A DNA stretch of 64,000 nucleotides from Mycobacterium sp. MYCO198283 (GCF_021213805.1 NZ_JAJQJI010000001.1:62001-126000), one strand, 5' to 3'. Positions 39,981 through 51,264 are shown, counted from the first letter of the stretch. Notes: a model not told the origin generated them from the sequence alone. A program made the numbers and translations.

Positions 39981-40448
39981 TCAGGTTGCGTCCCCGTCGT
40001 ACGGCGTGCCCCCCGCCGTGGGCGGCGGATCGACGGGCGCCGCGGGCGGCGGATCGACTGACGCCGCGGGCGGCGGAACGACTGGCGCCGCGGGCGGCGG
40101 AACGACTGGTGCCGCGGGCGGCGGCGGAACCGGTGGCGGCGGTGCCGACGAGCGGTCGAAATTGCCGGTGAACAGCGAGTCGTCGCCGTCGAGCAGGTGC
40201 TTGGTGATCGCGGCGCGCGGCGTCATCCCCCGCAGTTTCTGCAGTTCGGCGAGCGGCTCCCGCAGGTCGTCGAACTCGGGACCGAACTCGTCGCGCAGGT
40301 TGGTCGTCGCACCACTGATGAAGTCGCGGGCCTGCCGCACGGCGTCGCTCGTCCAGCGGACCGCGCCCGGCAGCCGCTCGGGACCGAGGATCACCAGCGC
40401 CGCGATGAGCAGCACGAGCAGCTCGCCCCAGCCGATGTTGGAGAACAC
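39981..40448 (-). CDS. tatB: Twin-arginine translocase subunit TatB
   Basis: A 155-residue protein. [28 protein letters not shown] is the TatB membrane helix and hinge (part shown in full length only by position, residues 1-28), followed by an amphipathic helix ([15 protein letters not shown]). Residues 104-148 are [12 protein letters not shown] repeats encoded by a 24-base tandem repeat. It starts 9 bases after htrA ends and is the last gene of the sigE-rseA-htrA-tatB run, as in M. tuberculosis. Confidence 0.92.
   Translation of the reverse strand: MFSNIGWGELLVLLIAALVILGPERLPGAVRWTSDAVRQARDFISGATTNLRDEFGPEFDDLREPLAELQKLRGMTPRAAITKHLLDGDDSLFTGNFDRSSAPPPPVPPPPAAPVVPPPAAPVVPPPAASVDPPPAAPVDPPPTAGGTPYDGDAT
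40031..40126. repeat. 24-base tandem repeat, four copies, in tatB
   Basis: Units at 40031, 40055, 40079 and 40103 differ by a few bases. They encode PPPAAP(V/S)V in the cytosolic tail, a likely site of length variation. Confidence 0.8.
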
Positions 40449-40457
40449 GGTCGCCCG

Positions 40458-42041
<1,584 letters not shown>

Positions 42042-42434
42042 TTACCGGCGTTTGCGCCGGTCGCGATGCAGCCGGGACGGCGCCGGGCCGGGCACGTCGT
42101 CGGGTTCGGGCAGCGGCTGATGCGGGATCTGCGACAGCAGTCCGAGGAGCGACGACGGGACGGCCACCGGGCTGGAGTCGCGCAGGGCGGCACGAGCCTG
42201 GCGCTGGGCGTCGACCTCCGCGGCGCAGTCCGGGCAGATGGACAGGTGGTGGGCGGCGCGCAGGTGGGCGCTCATGCGCAGTTCGCCGTCGACGAACGCC
42301 GCGACGGCCTCGGTGGACAGGTGCTCGGTGGAGCTGAACTGCCGCGGCGCGCCGACCGGCGCATCGCTCTGCGAGGCGAAGTGCGAGGGGAGCCACGAGA
42401 AGGCGCGCCGGAACAGTTCGGGCCGTTCTGCCAT
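42042..42434 (-). CDS. rseA: Anti-sigma factor RseA, zinc-binding
   Basis: A 130-residue soluble anti-sigma factor. The ZAS motif His63-x3-Cys67-x2-Cys70 lies in HLSICPDCAAEV. EAVAAFVDGELRMSAHL before it is the conserved sigma-binding region. GAGGAGGGAAGCC precedes the ATG. It sits 60 bases after sigE and should hold SigE inactive until surface stress, as known for Rv1222. Confidence 0.93.
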   Translation of the reverse strand: MAERPELFRRAFSWLPSHFASQSDAPVGAPRQFSSTEHLSTEAVAAFVDGELRMSAHLRAAHHLSICPDCAAEVDAQRQARAALRDSSPVAVPSSLLGLLSQIPHQPLPEPDDVPGPAPSRLHRDRRKRR

Positions 42435-42494
42435 GGCTTCCCTCCTCTGCGACCGTCCTCGAATGTAGCGCGGGTCGAGCCGGCGGTTCGCCGA

Positions 42495-43259
42495 TCAGGC
42501 CGGTTCGGCGATGGCCGCCGCGTCGATGCCGTGGGCGGCGAGGTAGTCGCGCAGCGCTTGACGACCGCGGTGGATGCGGCTCCGCACGGTGCCCAGCTTG
42601 ACGCCCAGCGTCGCGCCGATCTCCTCATAGGACAGCCCCTCGATGTCGCACAGCACGACGGCCGCGCGGAACTCCGGCGGCAGCGAGTCGAGCGCGGCCT
42701 GCAGGTCGGGACCGAGCCGCGAATCGTGGTAGATCTGCTCGGGGTTCGGGTCCTCGGCGGGCACCCGGTCATAGTCCTCGGGCAGCGCCTCCATGCGGAT
42801 ACGGCCACGGCGGCGGACCATGTCGAGGAACAGGTTCGTGGTGATGCGGTGGAGCCAGCCCTCGAACGTGCCGGGCTGGTAGTTCTGCACCGACCGGAAC
42901 ACCCGGATGAAGGTCTCCTGGGTGAGGTCCTCGGCGTCGTGCTGGTTGCCCGACAGCCGGTAGGCAAGCCGGTAGACGCGGTCGGCGTGCTGGCGGACCA
43001 GCTCGTCCCACGACGGCATGGTGGACTTGTCGCCGGTGGCGTCGAACACCGCCGTGCCCTGCAGTTCGTCGGCTGGTTCGCCCCACGGCGAGTCGCTGTC
43101 GGCCGGGCGCACCTGCCCGGTGGTGCTGGTCGTGACGTCCTCCTGAGCTTCGGCGTCCGGGACCGGCCCGGGACGCAGCGTCGGATACCCGCCGTCGGCG
43201 GGTCCGACACCGGGGGCAACCGGAATGACATGGCCGGTATTCCCCGGCGCTGTTGACAT
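42495..43259 (-). CDS. sigE: ECF sigma factor SigE
   Basis: A 254-residue ECF sigma. The region from [22 protein letters not shown] to the end is almost identical to M. tuberculosis SigE: region 2 about 85-150 ([20 protein letters not shown]) and region 4 about 180-240 ([21 protein letters not shown]). The first 65 residues are divergent, consistent with the several alternative starts known for this gene; the ATG at 43259 is the longest supported, with GGGAACG upstream. A shorter start cannot be excluded. Confidence 0.93.
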   Translation of the reverse strand: MSTAPGNTGHVIPVAPGVGPADGGYPTLRPGPVPDAEAQEDVTTSTTGQVRPADSDSPWGEPADELQGTAVFDATGDKSTMPSWDELVRQHADRVYRLAYRLSGNQHDAEDLTQETFIRVFRSVQNYQPGTFEGWLHRITTNLFLDMVRRRGRIRMEALPEDYDRVPAEDPNPEQIYHDSRLGPDLQAALDSLPPEFRAAVVLCDIEGLSYEEIGATLGVKLGTVRSRIHRGRQALRDYLAAHGIDAAAIAEPA

Positions 43260-43307
43260 GAGCTCACCGTTCCCTACCGGCGTGTGGTGGCCATATGAGC
43301 CGACTGA

Positions 43308-43324
43308 GCTTTCCCTGAGAAAGC
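43308..43324. promoter_or_regulatory. Inverted repeat / MprA-box-like site upstream of sigE
   Basis: GCTTTC-CCTGA-GAAAGC, 6-base arms. On the minus strand it overlaps two CTCAG-ending octamers separated by 3 bases (TTTCTCAG and AAGCTCAG), the layout described for MprA binding sites. It lies 49 bases before the sigE ATG. Function is inferred. Confidence 0.25.
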
Positions 43325-43366
43325 CGGCGGCGGCGCGCCTGACCCGCCCGGCCCGGCCGCGGGTTC

Positions 43367-43372
43367 TACGCT
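43367..43372 (+). promoter_or_regulatory. Putative -10 (TACGCT), leaderless, for the O-methyltransferase
   Basis: The last T is exactly 7 bases before the A of the ATG at 43379. Confidence 0.4.
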
Positions 43373-43378
43373 GCGGAA

Positions 43379-44023
43379 ATGGCCGCTGACAACCGGAGCC
43401 GGGCAGACGTCCTGGTGGCGCACGCCGAGGAATCGATAAGCGAGGACGCGATCGTCGCGGCGGCCCGCGAGCGTGCCGTCGACGCCGGAGCGGGCGCGGT
43501 GATCCCCGCCGTCGGGGCGCTGTTGGCCATGCTGACGCGGCTCTCCGGCGGCAGGGCCGTCGTCGAACTGGGCACCGGCGCCGGGGTGAGCGGGCTGTGG
43601 CTGCTGTCTGGGATGAGCGATGACGGCGTGCTGACGACCATCGACGCCGAGCCCGAGCACCTGCGGCTGGCGAAGCAGGCGTTCAGCGAGGCGGGCATCG
43701 GGCCGTCGCGCACCCGGCTGATCGGCGGCCGGGCGCAGGAGGTGCTGCCGCGGCTCGCCGACGAGTCCTACGACCTGGTGTTCATCGACACCGATCCGAC
43801 CGATCAGCCCGCCTTCGTCGTCGAGGGCATCCGGCTGCTGCGGCCCGGCGGCGCGATCGTGGTGCACCGTGCGGCCCTGGGCGGCCGGGCGGCCGATCCG
43901 GACGCGCGTGACGCCGAGGTGGCCGCGGTGCGTGAGGCGGCGCGGCTGATCGCCGAGGACGAGCGGCTGACTCCCGTCCTGCTCCCCCTCGGCGACGGCA
44001 TCCTCGCCGCCGCGCGCTACTGA
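43379..44023 (+). CDS. SAM-dependent O-methyltransferase (Rv1220c-like)
   Basis: A 214-residue methyltransferase of the catechol-OMT-like group (Methyltransf_24). SAM site: [16 protein letters not shown]; acidic loop [10 protein letters not shown]; catalytic-metal region [13 protein letters not shown]; end of fold [12 protein letters not shown]. Divergent from sigE, as Rv1220c is from Rv1221. Substrate unknown. Confidence 0.87.
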   Translation: MAADNRSRADVLVAHAEESISEDAIVAAARERAVDAGAGAVIPAVGALLAMLTRLSGGRAVVELGTGAGVSGLWLLSGMSDDGVLTTIDAEPEHLRLAKQAFSEAGIGPSRTRLIGGRAQEVLPRLADESYDLVFIDTDPTDQPAFVVEGIRLLRPGGAIVVHRAALGGRAADPDARDAEVAAVREAARLIAEDERLTPVLLPLGDGILAAARY

Positions 44024-44072
44024 TCACCCGGCTCGTACCTGGCTCGCCGATGAGCGCCGAAGTGCGCGATGT

Positions 44073-44137
44073 GCGCCGAAACCGAATTCCCGGTCGTTGA
44101 TCGGGCCGTTTGACGACCGGGAATGCGATTTCGGCGC
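44073..44137. repeat. Long near-perfect inverted repeat, 25-base arms
   Basis: Left arm 44073-44097 starts GCGCCGAAAC and ends CCGGTCGT; right arm 44113-44137 is its reverse complement with 2 mismatches. The spacer is 15 bases. It lies between the methyltransferase stop and the TetR promoter. It could be a terminator-like hairpin or a small palindromic mobile element; the short word GCGCCGAA also occurs at 44054. Confidence 0.8.
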
Positions 44138-44142
44138 AAGTC

Positions 44143-44172
44143 TTGACGACGGGCTGAACGCGCGTTTAGCGT
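44143..44172 (+). promoter_or_regulatory. Promoter of the TetR-ABC exporter operon
   Basis: TTGACG (44143-44148), 18-base spacer, TAGCGT (44167-44172). The predicted start is at 44179-44180, i.e. on the ATG. One of the few sites here with both hexamers recognisable. Confidence 0.6.
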
Positions 44173-44191
44173 ATTGAACATGCGTTCAGCC
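44152..44191. promoter_or_regulatory. Palindromic TetR operator overlapping promoter and start codon
   Basis: GGCTGAACGC (44152-44161) and GCGTTCAGCC (44182-44191) form a perfect 10-base inverted repeat 20 bases apart. Each half also makes a smaller palindrome (AACGCGCGTT; TGAACATGCGTTCA with one mismatch). It covers the spacer, the -10 and the start codon, a layout suited to autorepression. Confidence 0.6.
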
Positions 44192-44839
44192 GACGATCTG
44201 ACCGCGGTGGCCCGGATCCGCGACGCCGCGCTGGCGGAGTTCGGTGCGCACGGCTTCTCGGTGAGCGTGCGGGCCATCGCGGCTGCCGCCGACGTCAGCC
44301 CGGCGCTGGTGATGCACCACTTCGGCTCCAAGGAGGGGCTCCGGCGGGCGTGCGACGCCTACGTCGCCGACACGGTGCGCGACCTCAAGACCGAGTCGAT
44401 GCAGCACGCCGATCCCGCCACCTGGCTCGGGCAGCTGGCGCAACTGGAGTCGTTCGCGCCGGCGATGAGCTACCTGGTGCGCAGCCTGCAGACCGGCGGC
44501 GAGCTCTCGACGTCGTTGTGGCGCACCATGATCGACAACGCCGAGAAGTACCTGGCCGACGGCGTGCAGGCCGGCACCCTCCGGCCCAGCCCCGACCCGA
44601 AGGCCCGCGCCCGCTTCCTGGCGCTCACCGGCGGCGGCGCGTTCCTGCTGTACCTGCAGCTGCACGAGACGCCGCACGACGTCCGCGCGGTGCTGCACGA
44701 CTACGCCCAGGACATGACGCTGCCCGCGCTGGAGGTCTACACCCACGGGCTGCTGACCGATTCGACGATGTACGAGGCGTTCCTGGCCCAGCGGGCCAGC
44801 GGCAAACCCATCCCCACATCCCAGGAGGAGTCCCCATGA
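44180..44839 (+). CDS. TetR-family repressor of the adjacent ABC exporter (Rv1219c-like)
   Basis: A 219-residue regulator. N-terminal [28 protein letters not shown] (in part, about 30-55) and a C-terminal ligand domain. The ATG at 44180 rather than TTG 44174 is chosen because the -10 would place the transcript start there. The stop overlaps the ATPase gene (ATGA). Rv1219c is known to repress the Rv1218c-Rv1217c efflux pump. Confidence 0.9.
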   Translation: MRSADDLTAVARIRDAALAEFGAHGFSVSVRAIAAAADVSPALVMHHFGSKEGLRRACDAYVADTVRDLKTESMQHADPATWLGQLAQLESFAPAMSYLVRSLQTGGELSTSLWRTMIDNAEKYLADGVQAGTLRPSPDPKARARFLALTGGGAFLLYLQLHETPHDVRAVLHDYAQDMTLPALEVYTHGLLTDSTMYEAFLAQRASGKPIPTSQEESP

Positions 44840-45741
44840 CAGCCATCGACGTCCGCGGGCTCGTCAAGACGTTCGGCTCGGTCCGGGCGCTCGACGGGCT
44901 CGACCTCACCGTCGGCGACGGCGAGGTGCACGGCTTCCTCGGCCCCAACGGCGCCGGCAAGTCCACCACCATCCGCGTCCTGCTCGGACTGGTCCGCGCC
45001 GACGGCGGCGACGTCCGGGTGCTCGGCCGCGACCCGTGGCGCGACGCGGTGGCCTTGCACCGCGAGATCGCCTACGTCCCCGGCGATGTCACGCTGTGGC
45101 CGTCGCTCACCGGCGGCGAGACCATCGACCTGCTGGCGCGGCTGCGCGGCGGCATCGACACCGCACGCCGCGACGAACTCGTCGAGCGGTTCGCCCTCGA
45201 CCCGACCAAGAAGTGCCGCACCTACTCGAAGGGCAACCGGCAGAAGGTCTCGCTGATCTCCGCCTTCTCGTCGCACGCCCGGCTGCTGCTGCTCGACGAG
45301 CCGAGCACCGGCCTCGATCCGTTGATGGAGAACGTGTTCCGGCAGTGCGTCGCCGAGGCCCGCGACCGCGGCACGACGGTGCTGCTCTCCAGCCACATCC
45401 TCGCCGAGACCGAGGCGCTGTGCCGGCGCGTCACGATCATCCGCGCCGGGCGCACCGTCGAGACGGGCGAGCTGGCGGAGATGCGCCACCTGTCGCGGAC
45501 CGACATCACCGCCGAACTCGTCGGCGACCCCGCAGAGCTGCGCCGCTTCGCCGACGTCGCCGACATCGAGATCGACGGCAACACGCTGCGCGCGCAGGTC
45601 GACGGCGCCCACCTCGGTGAGCTCGTCAAGGCGCTCGGCGACGCCGGGGTGCGCAGCCTGATCAGCCAGCCGCCGACGCTGGAGGACCTGTTCCTGCGCC
45701 ACTACGACGTGGCCGACCATCGCCGCGGGGTGCCGGCATGA
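44836..45741 (+). CDS. ABC exporter ATPase (Rv1218c-like)
   Basis: A 301-residue ATPase. Walker [11 protein letters not shown] (about 36-45), signature-like [11 protein letters not shown] in place of LSGGQ, Walker [15 protein letters not shown]-loop SSHILAE. The exporter-type C-terminal extension follows. Coupled by ATGA to the regulator upstream and the permease downstream. The M. tuberculosis orthologue contributes to multidrug efflux. Confidence 0.92.
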   Translation: MTAIDVRGLVKTFGSVRALDGLDLTVGDGEVHGFLGPNGAGKSTTIRVLLGLVRADGGDVRVLGRDPWRDAVALHREIAYVPGDVTLWPSLTGGETIDLLARLRGGIDTARRDELVERFALDPTKKCRTYSKGNRQKVSLISAFSSHARLLLLDEPSTGLDPLMENVFRQCVAEARDRGTTVLLSSHILAETEALCRRVTIIRAGRTVETGELAEMRHLSRTDITAELVGDPAELRRFADVADIEIDGNTLRAQVDGAHLGELVKALGDAGVRSLISQPPTLEDLFLRHYDVADHRRGVPA

Positions 45742-47372
45742 CCGCCGTGCTGTCGCGGCCCCACCCGGCGCACGAGGTGCCGCCGCGAGGCTCGGCGTTC
45801 ACCGGCACCGCCGGGCTGCTGCGCCTCTACGCCCGCCGCGACCGGGTGGTGGCGCCGCTGTGGGTGCTGCTGCTGTCGGTGCCGCTGGCGACGGTGTACG
45901 TCACCAGCATCGAGAGCTCGTACCCGACGGCGGCCGATCGGGCGCAGCTGGCGGCGACCATCATGGCGAGCCCGGCGCAACGCGCGTTCTACGGCCAGAT
46001 CTACGACACCAACCTCGGCGCCGTGAGCCTGTGGAAGGCGGGTGCCTTCCACCTGCTGATCGCCGTCGCGGTCATCCTCACCGTCATCCGCCACACCCGG
46101 GCCGACGAGGAGGCCGGCCGCACCGAGCTGCTCGACTCGACCGTCGTCGGCCGCTACGCGAGCCTGACCGCCGCCCTGCTGCTCGCGGCGGGCGCCTCGC
46201 TGGCGACCGGGCTGATCGGCGCGCTGGGGCTGCTCACCACCGACGTGGCCGCGGCGGGCGGCTGGGCGTTCGGCGCCGCGCTCGCGGGCAGCGGCCTCGT
46301 CTTCACCGGCGTCGCGGCGGTGGCGGCCCAGCTGTCGCCCGGCGCGCGCGCCGCCCGCGGGGCCGCGTTCGCGGTGCTCGCCACGGCGTTCGTGCTGCGG
46401 GCGGTCGGTGACGCCGGTGCGGGCCCGCTGTCGTGGCTGTCGCCGCTCGGCTGGTCGCTGCAGGTGCGGCCGTTCGCCGGCGACCGGTGGCCGGTCCTGC
46501 TGCTGCACCTGGTGGCCACGGCGCTGCTGGTGGCGGCGGCCTATCTGCTGCTGGCCCGCCGCGACGTCGGCGCCGGCCTGATCGCCGAGCGGGCCGGCCG
46601 ACCGACCGCCGGCCCGGGCCTGCGCGGGCCGCTGAGCCTGGCCTGGCGGCTGAACCGCGGCACCGTGCTGGTGTGGACGACCGGCCTGACGCTCTACGGG
46701 CTGCTGATCGGCAGCGTGGTCGACGGCATCGGCGACGAGATCGGCGGCGGCGCGTCGACCCGCGACATCGTCGAGCGCCTCGGCGGCACCGACGCGCTGG
46801 AGGACGCCTTCATCACCATCGCGTTCATCATGCTCGCGATGGTGGCGGCCGCCTGCGCGGTGTCGCTGACGCTGCGCCCGCACGCCGAGGAGTCGGCGCA
46901 GCGCGCCGAGGCCGTGCTGTCGGCGGCCGTCGCCCGGCGGCGGTGGCTGGGTGCCCACGTGCTGGTCGCGGTGGCGGCGTCGGCGGCCGCCCTGCTGTGC
47001 GCGGGGGTGGCGGCCGGTTTGAGCTACGGCGCGGCGACCAACGACGTGGGCGGCGCGCTGCGGCACGTGCTCGCGACCGCCGCGGTGCAGCTGCCCGCCG
47101 TGTGGCTGTTCGTCGGCGTCGGCGTGCTGCTGTTCGGTATCGCGCCGCGCTTCGCGCCCGCCGCCTGGGCGGTGCTGGTCGCCGCGATCGCGCTGTACCT
47201 CTTGGGCTCGCTGTCGGGCTCCCCGCAGTGGCTGCTGGACCTCGTGCCGTTCGCGCACACTCCTCGGGTCGGCGCAGATTTCCGCGCCACGCCACTGGTG
47301 GTGTTGCTCGCGGCGGGCGCGGCGCTGGGCGGCGTGGGGGCGGCGGCGTTCGGCCGCCGGGACCTGCGGTGA
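45738..47372 (+). CDS. ABC exporter permease (Rv1217c-like)
   Basis: A 544-residue membrane protein with about 12 helices, apparently two six-helix halves joined around residues 275-310. [19 protein letters not shown] and [20 protein letters not shown] occupy equivalent places in the two halves, supporting an internal duplication. Last gene of the exporter operon; its end lies next to the convergent secreted-protein gene. Confidence 0.9.
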   Translation: MTAVLSRPHPAHEVPPRGSAFTGTAGLLRLYARRDRVVAPLWVLLLSVPLATVYVTSIESSYPTAADRAQLAATIMASPAQRAFYGQIYDTNLGAVSLWKAGAFHLLIAVAVILTVIRHTRADEEAGRTELLDSTVVGRYASLTAALLLAAGASLATGLIGALGLLTTDVAAAGGWAFGAALAGSGLVFTGVAAVAAQLSPGARAARGAAFAVLATAFVLRAVGDAGAGPLSWLSPLGWSLQVRPFAGDRWPVLLLHLVATALLVAAAYLLLARRDVGAGLIAERAGRPTAGPGLRGPLSLAWRLNRGTVLVWTTGLTLYGLLIGSVVDGIGDEIGGGASTRDIVERLGGTDALEDAFITIAFIMLAMVAAACAVSLTLRPHAEESAQRAEAVLSAAVARRRWLGAHVLVAVAASAAALLCAGVAAGLSYGAATNDVGGALRHVLATAAVQLPAVWLFVGVGVLLFGIAPRFAPAAWAVLVAAIALYLLGSLSGSPQWLLDLVPFAHTPRVGADFRATPLVVLLAAGAALGGVGAAAFGRRDLR

Positions 47373-47373
47373 G

Positions 47374-47868
47374 CTACACCGGGGCGATGAGGTCGCTGGA
47401 GAAGAACTGGGTGACCTGCTGGGTCTCGTCGCTCGGCTGGAACAGGTACACCCACACGCCGGTGGCGCCGGGCTCGATGGTGTCGCGCAGCGTCAGCGAC
47501 CCTTGGCCGACGTCGTTGAGCTGCAGCACCCCGGCCGCGACGCCGGGGTCGGCGCCGCTGTTGCACGGCGCCGAGGTCGGCCGCGGCACCTGGATGAGCC
47601 GCGCCTCGAAGCGCAGGTTGTAGCCGCCGAGGAAGGTGATGTCGGCGCTCACCTGGTGGCCGTCGCTGTTGACCACGGCGGTGCCGCTGCCGGTTTGCGC
47701 CGGCCGCGGGCTCACGGCGGTGGTGCTCCAGTCGCAGCGGCGGGGGAAGGCGGAGAACGGCAGGATCACCCCGTTCGCGGCGTGGGCCGGGGCCGCCGCG
47801 ACGAACAGCGGCGCCCCCACCGACACCGCCACCGACGTGACCACCAGCCGCAGCAGTCGACGCATCAT
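47374..47868 (-). CDS. Secreted protein of unknown function
   Basis: A 164-residue protein with a Sec signal peptide (MMRRLLRLVVTSVAVSVGAP to AHA|AN, about 30 residues). The mature part has two Cys (RRCDWS and SAPCNSG) and a predicted beta-rich fold. GGAGGGAGACGGTG precedes the start; ATG 47868 was chosen by spacing, with GTG 47871 and ATG 47865 possible. I do not recognise a family. Confidence 0.7.
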   Translation of the reverse strand: MMRRLLRLVVTSVAVSVGAPLFVAAAPAHAANGVILPFSAFPRRCDWSTTAVSPRPAQTGSGTAVVNSDGHQVSADITFLGGYNLRFEARLIQVPRPTSAPCNSGADPGVAAGVLQLNDVGQGSLTLRDTIEPGATGVWVYLFQPSDETQQVTQFFSSDLIAPV

Positions 47869-47890
47869 CACCGTCTCCCTCCCACCGGGT

Positions 47891-49105
47891 TCACACCCAC
47901 GTGCCCTTACCCACCGCGACTACCCCGCCGGCGCTCACCGCGAACCGTTCGCGGTCCTTCTCCAGGTCGACGCCCACCATCTCGCCGGGCCCGACGACGA
48001 CGTTCTTGTCGAGGATCGCGTGGCGGACCACGGCGCCGCGGCCCACCCGGGAGCCCGGCATCAGCACGCTGCCCTCGACGATCGCGCCGTCGTCGACCAC
48101 CACGTTCGACGACAGCACCGAGTTGCGCACCGACGCCGCCGACACGATGCTGCCGGCGCCGACCACCGACTCCTGCGCGGATCCGCCGTTGACGAACTTC
48201 GCCGGCGCCAGGTTCTCCGACTCACCGCGGATGGGCCAGCGCTTGTTGTAGAGGTTGAACACCGGGTGCACCGACACCAGGTCCATGTGGGCGTCGTAAA
48301 AGGCGTCCAGCGTGCCGACGTCGCGCCAGTAGCCGCGGTCGCGGTCGGTGGCGCCGGGCACCTCGTTGTCCTTGAAGTCGTACACCGCGGCCATGCCGTC
48401 GGCAACCAGCCGGGGGATGATGTCGCCGCCCATGTCGTGGTCGGAGTGGTCGTCCTCGGCGTCGGCGCGGATGGCGTCGATGAGCACCTTGGTGGTGAAG
48501 ATGTAGTTGCCCATCGACGCGAAGGTCTGCTCCGGGTCGTCGGGCACCGCGGGCGGCTGCGCCGGCTTCTCCACGAACTCCCGGATCCTGCCCGATTCGT
48601 CGGCGTCGATGCAGCCGAACGCATGCGCCTCCTTGCGCGGCACCCGGATCCCCGCGACGGTGGCGCCGGCGCCGCTGTCGATGTGGAAGCGCACCATCTG
48701 CTCGGGGTCCATGCGGTACACGTGGTCGGCGCCGAAGACGACGATGTAGTCGGGGTCCTCGTCGTAGATCAGGTTGAGCGACTGGTAGATCGCGTCGGCC
48801 GAGCCGGTGTACCACCGCGGGCCGAGCCGCTGCTGCGCCGGCACCGGGGTGATGTACTCGCCGGCGAGGCCCGAAAGCCGCCAGTTCTGCGAGATGTGGC
48901 GGTCGAGGGAATGCGACTTGTACTGCGTGAGCACACAGATACGCAGATAGCGGGCGTTCACCAGATTCGACAGCACGAAATCGATCAGCCGGTAGGCGCC
49001 GCCGAAGGGAACCGCCGGCTTGGCCCGGTCCGCCGTCAGCGGATACAGCCGCTTGCCCTCACCGCCGGCCAGGACGATTCCCAGCACATGTGGCGCTTCC
49101 CTCAT
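47891..49105 (-). CDS. glgC: Glucose-1-phosphate adenylyltransferase GlgC
   Basis: A 404-residue enzyme that makes ADP-glucose. N-terminal nucleotidyltransferase motif [20 protein letters not shown]; substrate loop [13 protein letters not shown] SGTA equivalent [13 protein letters not shown]; regulatory lysine region [11 protein letters not shown]-terminal left-handed beta helix (about 300-400). TAGGTT at 49118-49113 predicts a leaderless transcript. It feeds GlgM, encoded divergently. Confidence 0.95.
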   Translation of the reverse strand: MREAPHVLGIVLAGGEGKRLYPLTADRAKPAVPFGGAYRLIDFVLSNLVNARYLRICVLTQYKSHSLDRHISQNWRLSGLAGEYITPVPAQQRLGPRWYTGSADAIYQSLNLIYDEDPDYIVVFGADHVYRMDPEQMVRFHIDSGAGATVAGIRVPRKEAHAFGCIDADESGRIREFVEKPAQPPAVPDDPEQTFASMGNYIFTTKVLIDAIRADAEDDHSDHDMGGDIIPRLVADGMAAVYDFKDNEVPGATDRDRGYWRDVGTLDAFYDAHMDLVSVHPVFNLYNKRWPIRGESENLAPAKFVNGGSAQESVVGAGSIVSAASVRNSVLSSNVVVDDGAIVEGSVLMPGSRVGRGAVVRHAILDKNVVVGPGEMVGVDLEKDRERFAVSAGGVVAVGKGTWV

Positions 49106-49112
49106 GGCACCA

Positions 49113-49297
49113 AACCTATCGGCCGCGGTTGTCGGCGGCTAGCCAATCGCCCCGATTGCGGTGCGACGTGTCGTCGCTGTTGGACACCGGTTTCGGGCCG
49201 TTCACCGCCGGGTAGGCCCGCTGTTTCGCGGTCGCCCGGCGGGCGTGCGGGCGCCTTACGACCGGCCCTCGCGCGGCGGGCGGGCGCGCACTACCGT
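49113..49297. promoter_or_regulatory. Divergent glgC/glgM promoter region
   Basis: The 199-base gap holds TAGGTT (minus, 49118-49113) and TACCGT (plus, 49292-49297), each spaced for a transcript starting at or one base before its start codon. Nothing else is recognised between them. Confidence 0.4.
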
Positions 49298-49304
49298 CGG
49301 CGTC

Positions 49305-50477
49305 ATGCGGGTGGCGATGATGACGCGGGAGTACCCACCCGAGGTGTACGGCGGCGCCGGGGTGCACGTGACGGAGCTCGTCGGCCGGTTGCGGCGGCTG
49401 TGCGAGGTCGACGTGCACTGCATGGGCGCCCCGCGGCCCGACGCCATCGTCGCCGCACCCGATCCGGCGCTCGCAGGCGCCAACGCGGCGTTGACGACGC
49501 TGTCGGCGGACCTGGTGATGGCCGACGCCGCCGGCGGCGCCGACGTGGTGCACTCCCACACCTGGTACACCGGGATGGCCGGACATCTCGCGGCGCTGCT
49601 GCACGGCGTCCCGCACGTGGTGACCGCGCACTCGCTCGAACCGCGCCGGCCGTGGAAGGCCGAGCAGCTCGGCGGCGGCTACCGGATCTCGTCGTGGGTG
49701 GAGAGGACGGCGTTCGGTGCGGCCGACGCCGTGATCGCCGTCAGCTCCGGCATGCGCGACGACGTGCTCGTCACCTATCCGGAGCTCGACCCGGCGCGGG
49801 TCCACGTGGTACGCAACGGGATCGACACCGACGTGTGGTATCCCGCCCCGGCCGGGGAGACGTCGGTGCTCTCCGAGCTGGGAATCGACCGCACCCGGCC
49901 GATCGTCGCCTTCGTCGGCCGCATCACCCGTCAGAAGGGGGTGGCTCACCTGCTCGCGGCGGCGCACGAGTTCGCCGCGGACGCGCAGCTGGTGCTGTGT
50001 GCGGGCGCCCCGGACACCCCGGAGATCGCCGCGGAGGTGGGCGCGGCCGTCGCCGAGCTGGCGGCGGCGCGGCCGGGCGTGTTCTGGGTGCGCGAGATGC
50101 TGCCGACCGACAAGATCCGCGAGATCCTCTCGGCGGCAACGGTGTTCGTCTGTCCGTCGGTGTACGAGCCGCTGGGCATCGTCAACCTCGAGGCCATGGC
50201 GTGCGGCACCGCCGTGGTGGCCTCGGCGGTCGGCGGCATTCCCGAGGTGGTCGACGACGGCGTGACCGGCTTGCTCGTCCCCTACGACGCCGATCGGCCG
50301 GCCGAGTTCGCCTCAGCCCTGGCGGCGGCGGTGAACGCGCTGCTCGCCGACCCGGAGCGGGCGGCGGCCTACGGGCGGGCGGGGCGGCAGCGCTGCATCG
50401 ACGAGTTCTCGTGGGCGCACATCGCCGCGCAGACGCTCGACGTCTACCGCGCGGTGTCGGCGCAGCGGCTCAGCTGA
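49305..50477 (+). CDS. glgM: ADP-glucose-dependent glycosyltransferase GlgM (glycogen synthase type, Rv1212c)
   Basis: A 390-residue GT-B (GT4) enzyme. N-terminal REYPPEVYGGAGVHV binds the nucleotide sugar; VAFVGRITRQKGVAHLL opens the C-terminal domain; EPLGIVNLEAMACGTAVVAS is the Ex7E motif. In mycobacteria this enzyme makes maltose-1-phosphate from ADP-glucose for alpha-glucan synthesis. The ATG at 49305 fits the -10 at 49292. Its last bases overlap the DUF3117 gene by 8. Confidence 0.92.
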   Translation: MRVAMMTREYPPEVYGGAGVHVTELVGRLRRLCEVDVHCMGAPRPDAIVAAPDPALAGANAALTTLSADLVMADAAGGADVVHSHTWYTGMAGHLAALLHGVPHVVTAHSLEPRRPWKAEQLGGGYRISSWVERTAFGAADAVIAVSSGMRDDVLVTYPELDPARVHVVRNGIDTDVWYPAPAGETSVLSELGIDRTRPIVAFVGRITRQKGVAHLLAAAHEFAADAQLVLCAGAPDTPEIAAEVGAAVAELAAARPGVFWVREMLPTDKIREILSAATVFVCPSVYEPLGIVNLEAMACGTAVVASAVGGIPEVVDDGVTGLLVPYDADRPAEFASALAAAVNALLADPERAAAYGRAGRQRCIDEFSWAHIAAQTLDVYRAVSAQRLS

Positions 50478-50637
50478 CGACGTTCTTCAGTTCGTCGCCG
50501 AGCGCTGAAGCCTCGTCGGGGGTGAGTTCGACGACGAGTCGGCCACCACCTTCCAGTGGTACCCGCATGACGATGCCCCGCCCCTCCTTGGTTGCTTCCA
50601 ACGGACCATCTCCGGTCCGGGGCTTCATCGCGGCCAT
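50470..50637 (-). CDS. DUF3117 protein (Rv1211-like)
   Basis: A 55-residue protein, MAAMKPRTGDGPLEATKEG and GGRLVVELTPDEASALGDEL, the complete DUF3117 domain. GGAGGGAG lies 5 bases before ATG 50637, which is preferred over the in-frame ATG 21 bases upstream. Highly conserved in actinobacteria; function unknown. Confidence 0.88.
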   Translation of the reverse strand: MAAMKPRTGDGPLEATKEGRGIVMRVPLEGGGRLVVELTPDEASALGDELKNVVS

Positions 50638-50670
50638 CGAGGCTCCCTCCGAACTCATGACACAACGTCA

Positions 50671-51264
50671 CTATTGTTCCCTATCGCCGCTGCTGCGCGC
50701 AGGCGGCACCCAACACGACTGCAGGTGGTCGTCGACCATGCCGGTGGCCTGCATCAGCGCGTACGCGGTGGTGGGGCCGACGAAGCGGAAGCCGCGCCGC
50801 TTCAACTCGGCGGCCATCGCGGTGGATTCCGGTGTTACGGCTGGGATTTCGGCCATGGTGAGGGGCCGCGGGCCGGGCGGCGGGGCGAACGACCACAGCA
50901 GCTCCGACAGGTCGACGTCCAGCGCGGCGGCGGTGCGGGCGTTCGCGACGGTGGCCTCGATCTTGGCGCGGTTGCGGACGATCCCGGGGTCGGCGAGCAG
51001 CCGGGCGACGTCGGCGTCGGTGTAGCGGGCCACCGCGTCGACGTCGAAACCGGCGAAGGCCCGCCGGAAGTGGTCGCGTTTGCGCAGGATCGTCAGCCAG
51101 CTCAGCCCGCTCTGGAACGCCTCGAGCGACATCCGCTCGAACAGCGCGTCGCGGCCGTGCAGCGGCCGGCCCCATTCGGTGTCGTGGTAGTCGCGGTAGA
51201 GCTGCGCCGACGCCCCGGTGACCGACAACGCCCACGGGCAGCGCTCGCGGCCGTCGTCGCTCAC
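50671..51264 (-). CDS. tagA: DNA-3-methyladenine glycosylase I
   Basis: A 197-residue base-excision repair enzyme. RCPWA and YHDTEWGRPLHG start the fold; FERMSLEAFQSGLSWLTIL and RNRAKIEATVANA form the core; FVGPTTAYALMQATGMVDDH and SCW give the zinc-binding end. The GTG overlaps the preceding gene's stop (GTGA). Matches Rv1210. Confidence 0.93.
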   Translation of the reverse strand: MSDDGRERCPWALSVTGASAQLYRDYHDTEWGRPLHGRDALFERMSLEAFQSGLSWLTILRKRDHFRRAFAGFDVDAVARYTDADVARLLADPGIVRNRAKIEATVANARTAAALDVDLSELLWSFAPPPGPRPLTMAEIPAVTPESTAMAAELKRRGFRFVGPTTAYALMQATGMVDDHLQSCWVPPARSSGDREQ

